A stretch of 27,985 nt of DNA from Didymodactylos carnosus (taxonomy: Eukaryota > Rotifera > Eurotatoria > Philodinida > Philodinidae), in NCBI GenBank assembly GCA_905250885.1, contig CAJNOQ010001847.1, positions 1 to 27,985 on the forward strand, read 5' to 3'. Made by a program: the position numbers and the translations under genes. The notes under the pieces are model-generated. The model made no database searches and had not been told where the DNA came from. It worked only from the letters and a program-made list of their open reading frames with translations. Positions 21,011 to 27,985 of the stretch are shown piece by piece. Every line of letters starts with the position of its first letter. Positions within the stretch are counted from its first letter, which is position 1.

Positions 21011-23700
21011 TAATAGAACAAAGAAATTACTTATTATTTATTAATTTAATACAAGTTGTTTCCAGGGAACAAAACAAAAAACAAGTGATAATTGAAAGTA
21101 AATTTCGATTCTTTACTTTTTCTTGTCAATTTTCAACTTCAAATTCAGACCTCTTCTCTCCTTCTTCTCGTTCTCTCTCACATTTATAGAGAGAATTTTT
21201 CTGATTAATCTTCAAATTCACACTATCTCTTCTTCTTCTTTTATATACAGAGAAGCAGGAGCTTTCCTAATATATTTTAGTACTTAATATAAATTAAACT
21301 TTACATTTAATTTATATTTAATATTTCTATAATTTAGTATTTGCGTTTGTAATACTTATTTTCATTTCTCCTTCTTTACATCAGCATCACGATTTCCGCC
21401 ACCTCCTCTCAGAACAACAAAGAAGAACATTAGCTATATTATTGAACTTTAACATTGTACAAATAGTTTTTTGTACAAAACTTTTATCGTTCAACTAATA
21501 ATAATTGTTGCTGCTGGTAGAATAGAATTGGGTGTTGTTTGTGAAGCTGTTAGTAGGGCCTAATTAGCACCACACACCCCCCCCTTATTTTAAAAACCTT
21601 CTCACACCGAAAGTTTAGATCAAAAACGCGTTTAAAGAAACGAACCTGAGATAGGGTCTAAAGTATTCACGGGAAAAATTTCAGCTCAATGAGACCATTT
21701 TTTCGAGGGGTTGTAACGTGGCTGCATTGAAGGAGATATCGAAAAAACGAACACTGAGAAAATTTTGTGTATAGGTTACTGTTTTTCTGGGTATTTGCCT
21801 GAATGCCTATATCTCCGGAAAAACTCAACTTATTTTGATGAGAAGACTCGCCTCTATTCGACTGTGTATAAGAAAAAATTTTGCAGGAAAGGAAAGAAAA
21901 AATAATGAAACTGAAAAATTGAGTTTTCTCAGGCTTTGAAGAAAAACTTCATATTTGACTTCAAAAACTTCAAAAAAAAAAAGTTCATAACTTCTCTTCT
22001 TGAAGAAAGGTCGTGGAATGCTGGAAGCGGTCTGATTTTGTCGCCCAGACTTTGCTCTACATCAAGATATGTTTAGCCAAAGTCAATTTTTTTCAAAAAT
22101 GAGGGGAGGGGTACCCTTAAATACTAATGAGCAGCGAATGATGTTCCTTTTTTCCTAAGGAAGTAAGGCCTAATTAAAAGCTCTGCTCCATCAGTCCTCG
22201 CAGAATTTTATGCTCTTTCGATTAAAAAAATATTTCTCTCTATGGTGAACCGTTATTAAAAGGAATCTACAGTAGACGAGGTTAGACAAAAAAACGTGTT
22301 TTGAGAGAAAACGCTGTGCATTCGTTGGTCTATTCTAGGACATGTAGGAAAATGCTTGTAATTTTTGAGCGCAAGATCATACACAGTTGTGCAACGTCTT
22401 ATTTTGATCAAAAAAGTCTGCTTTACAAATCTATGTGTTCAGAAAAAAATTATTATTTGAAGATCCGGGTTTTCAAGGCGTCTAGAAAACTTGGTCGAAA
22501 ACCACGAAAAATCAGTTCTAGGCCGGAAAGCGATACAGATTCTGAAAGCAGACACTCCATGCTATCTTTCCATGTAGTAGTCTCTAAATACATGATTTTT
22601 TGATACAAAAAGATTTCATTCTCAGGCGGGGGAGGGGCCCTTAAGGAGATTCCCACTCAGAAATTGATATTTATCATAAAAAGTAAAAATTGAGTTCCTT
22701 GCTCATCTGTATCGCTTTCCACGAAAAAAATGGTTTTGATAGTATATATCACACTTCTATGTTGAATATTACATCTGCTGCCATAAAAGATCTTAAGTGA
22801 ATTTCAAAAATCGGTCAAACACGATTTGAAATCTAGATGTCTACTTTCATTTCAGACCATCGACATAGCTCTAGCCGTTCTGGAAAAAAGGAGTAACATT
22901 TTTGCTGAAGATCCTTTTTTGACGCTTGTGATACCTGTTACTCCATAAAATTTCGACCTTTTGATTGCAACTTTTAGCATAGACTATTTAGGTGATAAGT
23001 ACTAACTTCTGTAAGTTTCATTAAAAACGGATATAATTAAAACATGAAAGATTTTTTGAGGGAGCCTCGTTAAATGTAACTACTATTAATGTTTGAGCTA
23101 CTTGAGCAACATCACATATTCACATTCAGAATCTGACAAACAGTATACTGTTTGTAAGGAAAAGAAAAGAATCATCTATAGATGATTCTTTAGTGACTCG
23201 CCCATCTCTGCCTGACACCTGGATCTGACAAACCTATCTAGTTTTTTGTCTGAAGAGCTTTGCCCGGCTTTCATGTATCATTCGAATCGTCAACTGCCAG
23301 GGAATATAAGTATGTATCAGTTTTGTAAAATTTTGTTTCCTCGTTGAGAAAAGTTACCTTTACTAGGAAAAATCGAAATTTTGCCTCTAATTCGCAATTT
23401 TCTCCATCAGAACTCAACTTTTACGCAATGAAAGTATCATATTCGGAATCAGCGTCAAAAGTCGAGTCGAATGATACATATTTCAAAATTTTTCGTTGAT
23501 TTTCATTTTTTGATGAAGATCCCAATAATTAATCGACGTGAAAATTCAAAAAAAATTAAAGTGACTGAATAGAATAAAAAAAAGTACATCATTCGACTAA
23601 ATTTTTGACGCTGATGTTTCGCTATTAATTGCAAGATCATTGATTTGTTTTCGAATACTAATTGTAGTATATCTGAGAATAAGTTTGTTTCATTATCCCT
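21011..23700. other. repeat-rich intergenic region without genes
   Basis: From 21540 to about 23100 the DNA is neither coding nor simply AT-rich and looks like decayed repeats. Features include a C-run (21572-21587), two purine-rich blocks ending in CCCTTAA (22101-22119 and 22625-22643), and inverted pairs: ggaaagcgatacagat at 22524-22539 against its complement near 22705-22720, and a 28-base pair near 23449-23476 against 23588-23615. The overlapping frames at 22301-22656 on both strands are uninformative. Confidence 0.35.
23166..23191. repeat. 26-bp perfect palindrome
   Basis: aaagaatcatcta followed by its exact reverse complement. It may be a hairpin or a remnant of a palindromic insertion site. 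Confidence 0.85.
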
Positions 23701-23721
23701 ATATAGAACAAAAGGATAAAA

Positions 23722-24269
23722 TATGAAAAGAGAACGGAATTATCATAGAATGGAGAACGGAAAATTATTTTTGAAATTTTTTGATTTATTGGAGAACGGC
23801 ATTGAAAAGAGAACGGTTAAAATATTTATTTTCCAAAACATCGAAAAAAGAACGGATTTACTAATAGCTACAAGGATCTTCTTGACAGAAAACTATGACA
23901 TGACCGCGCGACGGCTAAACTAACAAATATCCACTGGCCATGCAGTTAGTTAATTCATACATAATAATGTTCACAAAGAAGAAAGTCACACTACGTAAAC
24001 TTAATTATGTTGTGTAGTTAATACTCAGGCTTACTCAGATGTAAATATATAAGTTTTGCATGATAGTCGAATTTCTATCAATCATTGGGAGAGGCTTAAA
24101 GAATATCGCGAGAATAACCTGGTTACTAATTAATTAATTAATCCGTCCTCTTTTCAACGAAAAAACCGTGCTCTTTTCGAGCTTTTTTATTCCGTTCTCT
24201 TTTAATTAAAAATTTTGATGTAATTATCAAACCGTTCTCCATTCTATGCAAGTTCCGTTCTCTTTTCAT
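23722..24269. mobile_element. TIR DNA element B with repeated AAAAGAGAACGG motifs
   Basis: Both ends begin ATGAAAAGAGAACGGAA and continue with CATAGAATGGAGAACGG. Left copies of the motif (AGAACGG core) lie at about 23724, 23750, 23789, 23803 and 23842; right copies, inverted, at 24143, 24165, 24192, 24232 and 24254. The number per side is five and five, with roughly mirrored spacing. The 66-codon plus frame at 23723-23923 is just the translated left repeat array. No internal transposase is seen, so this is a non-autonomous element of about 548 bp. No target-site duplication is evident. A TAATTAATTAATTAAT tract (24127-24142) borders the inner right arm, as in element A. Confidence 0.75.
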
Positions 24270-24374
24270 TTCTTGTCCAGAACACAAATACATTTGCTAT
24301 GAAAGAAAAACAACTTGACTTAAAGCAATTTACTATGATTTATCTCGTAGTATTACTGATCATGGCAAATTGCT

Positions 24375-24435
24375 ATTTATTCAGTATCTTTTATATATTG
24401 TATTAAATACAATATATAAAAGATACTGAATAAAT
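24375..24435. repeat. 61-bp palindrome (30-bp perfect arms, 1-base centre)
   Basis: The left arm atttattcagtatctttta and onward (24375-24404) and the right arm (24406-24435) are exact reverse complements around a single A at 24405. Just outside, atggcaaa (24362-24369) and tttgccat (about 24450-24458) extend the inverted symmetry after short unpaired parts. It may be a minimal fold-back element or a hairpin-forming site. Confidence 0.9.
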
Positions 24436-24924
24436 TGTCTTACTCTTCTTTTTGCCATAGTGAACTTCTTTCTCTTTTTTTGTATGAACTGCTCTAAATA
24501 AACAGTATTTCATACAGTCTATGTTGTGTTTTCGTGGAATAGTCTATCTATTACAATTTCTAGCTCTGCTGCTCTTATGTCATTGTTATTTTTGTTTTTT
24601 GATTAAACTACATTTGGCCAGTAATATGAAATCTTTTCAAATTTCGTCATCAATGACAATAATCATGTATAGCGCAACTGAACTGTCTCGTTCGCAATCT
24701 CAAGTCCGGCCGGTCTGCTTCTTAATCTTCATTATTGACCCCAAGATAAGTATAGTTGAGACAATGTGAAAGATTATGGATGTGATTCTCGTCAAATCAT
24801 ATATAGAAGACGGTAAATTGAAATTAAAACATTTTAACTATATATTGTAAGGACAAATGTATCTGTTTTTTTAGAGCCTATTTCTTGTAAGTAGCAGACT
24901 TATTAATACATTTCAAGTTATGGC
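24436..24924. other. 3' flank of the SDE2-like gene; no gene seen
   Basis: The open frame at 24521-24769 is hydrophobic but starts from AT-rich sequence and matches nothing I recognise. The missing C-terminal part of SDE2 would be expected on the minus strand here and is not found. Confidence 0.4.
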
Positions 24925-25465
24925 TTACGTTCTGTTATTCGTTTGATATAGGAAGATTTGAAGCAACTTAGCTGAAGATGTCGGGTTTTCTAGTTGTTTT
25001 TGCATCCATTCCTAGTGAGAAGAAAAAAAATGATTATTGGATAATAAATAATTAAGATATTTACCTTTAGCTTTTGTTCGTTGTTAACATCTCTCATTCG
25101 ACGACCATTCAAATCTCGACAGGCTTCTTTATTTTTTTATATTAAAATTTGCTTACCAAAAGAACGCAATAGTGATCCAAATCCACCCTTAACAAAAACA
25201 GACGTAGTTAATTTGTGAGCATATCTACTTTACTCTTTACACTTACCTTTCCACCTAAACCTTTCGGCCAAACTTTGTACGTCAAATTCGTTCGCAGATA
25301 TTCATTCTCATTGTCACAAATTGGATGACCATTTTCTTCGATAATAAATGTATCGTCTCCAAACAGATTATTGACTAAACTGTAGAGATCATCGACGGTA
25401 TTCGATTCATCCAAATGAAAATCAAATTTGTTGGCTTCTCCTGATATAAATACTTTAACTGACAT
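24925..25465 (-). CDS. SDE2: SDE2-like protein, ubiquitin-fold N-terminus, shortened and probably decaying
   Basis: SDE2 is a conserved nuclear protein whose N-terminal ubiquitin-like domain is cut off after a GG-KGG signal; the released part acts in pre-mRNA splicing and in the replication-stress response. Exon 1 (25465-25247, 73 codons) is the ubiquitin-like domain ending VWPKGLGGK; exon 2 (25187-25065) continues GGFGSLLRSFGKQI, then NKEACRDLNGRRMRDVNNEQ; exon 3 (25011-24925) has EWMQKQLE and stops soon after. The GGKGGFGS processing site and the EACRDL.GRR signature are diagnostic. Two defects show. Exon 2 holds an in-frame TAA (25137-25139), which disappears only if a 30-nt GT..AG segment (25156-25127) is removed. 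The protein ends after about 132 residues, while human SDE2 has about 450. Either a short isoform or a pseudogene. Confidence 0.75.
25127..25156 (-). other. possible 30-nt mini-intron or disrupted exon in SDE2
   Basis: Begins gtaagc and ends aataaag, is a multiple of three, and contains the only in-frame stop of the exon. The codons on both sides (GKQI before, NKEAC after) occupy the same positions as in ordinary SDE2 proteins, so the segment descends from coding sequence. Confidence 0.5.
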
Positions 25466-26254
25466 TGTTTTCTAATCTAAAAGAACGAAAATGTACGACA
25501 GTTATGTTTTTAGTTAAGACATACTAAATGGAGAAAAAAAAGTGAATTAACATCGAGAATTATGAATTAAGACACACATCATTTTACTCATATATCAACT
25601 AAATAAACAAATTTTTTCTTTATTTCCAGTGCTTTTTTTTAAAAAAGCGAAATATCACAACAATAAATGATCTAACTTAGCATCGTCAAAAAAAATGGAT
25701 ATTTACATAACAAAACCAAGAGCCGGAAGAAAAAAATAAGCAAATACGCAAAAAAATAAACAGTATGACTAATTTTCTCTTGGCTTTAGATATTTTTCAT
25801 AAAAAATGAAAAAAATTGGAATAACAAAAACACGAATCAAAAAGAAAATAGGTGCAACAAAATAACACATCAATAATCGACAAAACCAAGTTTTATTCTA
25901 TGTACAATAACAACAAAACAGTCTTATCTGACTACAAAATTATGGATTAAAACTGAAAATAGTACGACACTGTTAACATAGTCACGTCTTATAGCACAGC
26001 ATAAGCATAATCTATTCACATGACTAGAGAAAAGAAAACGTTTTGTATGACAAAAATCATTTAGTGATGATAATAAACAAATCACTGTTTAAATTAAAGA
26101 CATTAATGATAAAACTAAAACAATACCAACTTTATTACTTCTGTCACTGCTTTTTCACACGTACAAAAAATACGAAATTAACTGAAGGTTTCAATAGTGT
26201 AACGTTTTTACTTATTCTTACTTAATCTGTATCCCATTCATTAATAGGAATACT
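25466..26254. other. AT-rich spacer between the SDE2-like gene and the next exon; no gene seen
   Basis: This would contain the SDE2 promoter, since its ATG is at 25465, but no TATA box is obvious. Long A-rich runs dominate, and the frame at 26043-26225 is AT-codon noise. Confidence 0.5.
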
Positions 26255-26526
26255 TTATTGTATTTTCCATTTCTTAAAATATGCAGTTTCAATTGTTCCT
26301 TGATCGTTCATAGAATAATACTCTCTAAGATTTAATTTTAATGGATCGGCTGGTGCACAACACTGCCATTCGAATTTCATTCGTCCTAAAAATGTTTCCA
26401 TTCCCAATAAAAACATATTTTCATCAGATGGCATATCAACATCATCTTGTATCTGAATTAAACCATGCATAGGTAAACTGTATCCATAAAAACGAATAGT
26501 AGCAGGATAGATGTTGGTAGCGAGGT
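26255..26526 (-). CDS. last exon of an unidentified protein-coding gene
   Basis: An acceptor (tttttctttaag) ends at 26527, and the exon is open to TAA 26255-26257, about 90 codons in phase 1 (two leading bases). The residue mix is clearly protein-like: NIYPATIRFYGYSLPMHG, DDVDMPSDENMFLLGMETF, GRMKFEWQCCAPADPLKLNL, YYSMNDQGTIETAYFKKW. I do not recognise the family. It reads like a beta-rich domain with Trp and paired Cys near the middle, without signal peptide or membrane segment. An internal ATG (26470) could start a 71-residue product, but the open, similar-quality sequence before it argues for splicing. No upstream exon was found between 26530 and 27300, so the gene may be truncated at its 5' side like the cathepsin relic. 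Confidence 0.55.
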
Positions 26527-27336
26527 CTTAAAGAAAAAGAAACGAAAGTCAATTTCAAAACTATAAATTGTATCATGCATATTCCCAAGGGGTGTATACT
26601 ACGATGTTACGTTCTAAGAATTTGTAAGTTTATTGTGTCTGATCAAAAACCAACTGGTACAAAGAAGCACTTGCACGTTGGGAATTTCGCTATGGAAGAG
26701 TAGTTATTTTGTTTACAATATTCAACTATCTACCCCGTTGCCAACTCTAACCTCAAACCCTTTTCACGACTTTTCCTGCTAAGGCATCAGACCATGGGTT
26801 CAAAATTCTGCGATTTAATATGATTCCTGAGAAAAAGATATAATATAAAAGTATGGATCAGAGACTCTTGATCAATGTTCGATGCAAAGTGTGTAGTCAG
26901 TGCTAAAATTATGTTTGTAATATTTGAACGATGTACAAATAATCACCTAACCGTTCCATTTTCAGAATCATAAATTAACTATTACCATTCTCATAATTTC
27001 AATGATCATCAATGGTCATTATTTCGTTACAGCACGTTTTCACTACGCATCCTAAGAACAAAATAAAATGTCGCATTAATACTTAGCGTAACAGGTTCAA
27101 AACATCGGATATTACATCGTCTTTTCTCTCTGCAGAATTTCATATTTTTTTGTTAGGCGAAATGAGAAAATAGCATCTTATTAATTATTGAAGCAGTATA
27201 GTACATTTAATTATACAACAGATCTGATTTAACAGTCAGAGTTTAATCATACTCCTTTACTTCAAGTATGAGGATTGATTTTCAAAATCACCAACTGAAA
27301 CTTAGATAGAATATATCATCCATTAACGAAAAGAAT
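26527..27336. other. no secure gene; one short coding-like piece
   Basis: On the plus strand a 34-codon frame near 26643-26750 contains WYKEALARWEFRYGRVV, then runs into a stop. It lacks splice sites and may be a relic. The remainder is AT-rich. Confidence 0.3.
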
Positions 27337-27642
27337 AGAGCTGCTAAAAATAGGTGTTTTCTTTTCTATTTTGTTTTCTTATTCACGTTTAGTCAGGCTT
27401 CATGTAAATAGACTAGACATCTAGCGTATATCGCATCTTCTTCTTTTATTTCATCGTTTTCATATAGATCAAGAAGACGAAATAAAACAAAAGAAGATAA
27501 GATGCGATATAGTCTATAGTCCTAGGTCATATATGAAAAGAATAAAAGAATGATACATAGACTACGTCTTATCTGCATGAAGCCTAACATAACGTGAATA
27601 AGAAAACAAAATAAAAAGAAAACGTCTATTTGTAGCAGCTCT
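27337..27642. repeat. long fold-back inverted repeat (possible MITE)
   Basis: The outer arms start at 27337 (agagctgctaaaaatagg) and end at 27642, pair over about 75 bases with some mismatches, and share ttgttttcttattcacgtt and aggcttcatg. An inner pair (gcgtatatcgcatcttcttc against gaagataagatgcgatatag) continues the symmetry. The whole about 306-bp unit would fold into one long hairpin. No coding capacity or clear target duplication is seen. Confidence 0.75.
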
Positions 27643-27985
27643 AATGTTTTGTATATTTTCAGAATACTGTTTCATAAAATAAAAAATTATGACATTTAGC
27701 TTAGGGGTGGCACTTTCTCGTTTCTTTCCCAAAAAAAAGAAAAGTAAAAACTGACATTCTTTTCTTTTGGAAAAGGAAAGTTTTACTTTCCTACGTTTCT
27801 TTCCCAAAAAGAAAGAAAACGAAAGTAAATATAACCTTCTTTTGTGTTTTTCTTTATGAATAAAGCACTTTGAAGCAAAACCAAGCTCATGTTCATGATC
27901 AGCGTGGGAAAAAGGGTGGGGGGATATTGTTTTGGATATATATGAGGACACATATTTTTTATGGGAAAAAAAAAAACACAAGGAC
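27643..27985. other. AT-rich edge with a duplicated cgtttctttcccaaaaa motif
   Basis: cgtttctttcccaaaaa occurs at about 27719 and 27796 with purine/pyrimidine mirror sequence between. The minus frame at 27562-27981 is a translation of these low-complexity tracts and of the fold-back arm, not a gene. Confidence 0.4.

Noticed and set aside
23723..23923. 66-codon plus-strand frame
   Set aside because: It is the translated motif array of the left TIR of element B.
26760..26820. tRNA-like GGTTCAAAATTC (B-box resemblance)
   Set aside because: The B-box consensus is broken and no matching A-box, anticodon arm or acceptor stem is found upstream.
27562..27981. 139-codon minus-strand frame
   Set aside because: Its length comes from the fold-back arm and from low-complexity TTTCTTTCCC tracts; there is no motif and no splice structure.
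1..27985. CRISPR arrays, bacterial operons, Shine-Dalgarno sites
   Set aside because: The window is eukaryotic (spliced genes, microsatellites, LINEs). The repeated motifs in elements A and B are inverted end arrays without uniform spacers.

Overview
The window reads as nuclear DNA of a small invertebrate animal. It is AT-rich, uses the standard code, and its genes are broken by GT..AG introns that are mostly 60-75 nt long, with a few longer ones. Remnants of non-LTR retrotransposons and terminal-inverted-repeat elements are frequent. A bdelloid rotifer is my best guess from this overall look; that is inference, and nothing in the sequence proves it.

Layout. Positions 1735-4640 (minus) hold the one gene I can rebuild completely: six exons with consistent phases encode a 579-residue ZU5 / UPA-like / death-domain protein, an adaptor of the UNC5/PIDD type without receptor or leucine-rich-repeat parts. 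From 4641 to about 15100 lies a long gene-poor stretch rich in microsatellites. It contains only small candidates: two possible terminal exons (5714-5908), an open frame at 7869-8200, and a 34-codon ORF behind a TATA box (8803-8957). From 15100 to 19500 the DNA is mobile-element territory: a zinc-knuckle fragment of a LINE ORF1 (15120-15221), a complete TIR element with multi-copy subterminal motifs and a degenerate internal ORF (about 15840-16572), and a chimeric frame that joins the start of an aminoglycoside-phosphotransferase-like kinase to the 3' end of a LINE ORF2 (17806-18636).

The right third holds gene remnants alternating with repeats: the C-terminal half of a cathepsin L-type protease (20021-20740, minus) whose 5' half is missing, a repeat-rich stretch (20820-23700), a second TIR element of the same design but different sequence (23722-24269), a 61-bp near-perfect palindrome (24375-24435), a shortened SDE2 gene with an in-frame stop inside a perfectly framed 30-nt GT..AG segment (24925-25465, minus), an unidentified last exon (26255-26526, minus), and a long fold-back repeat (27337-27642).

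The genes show no functional linkage. The pattern is one intact immune/apoptosis-type adaptor gene followed by a decaying, transposon-invaded region. The most interesting items are the two TIR elements with tandem subterminal motifs, the SDE2 mini-intron or stop, and the APH-LINE fusion.
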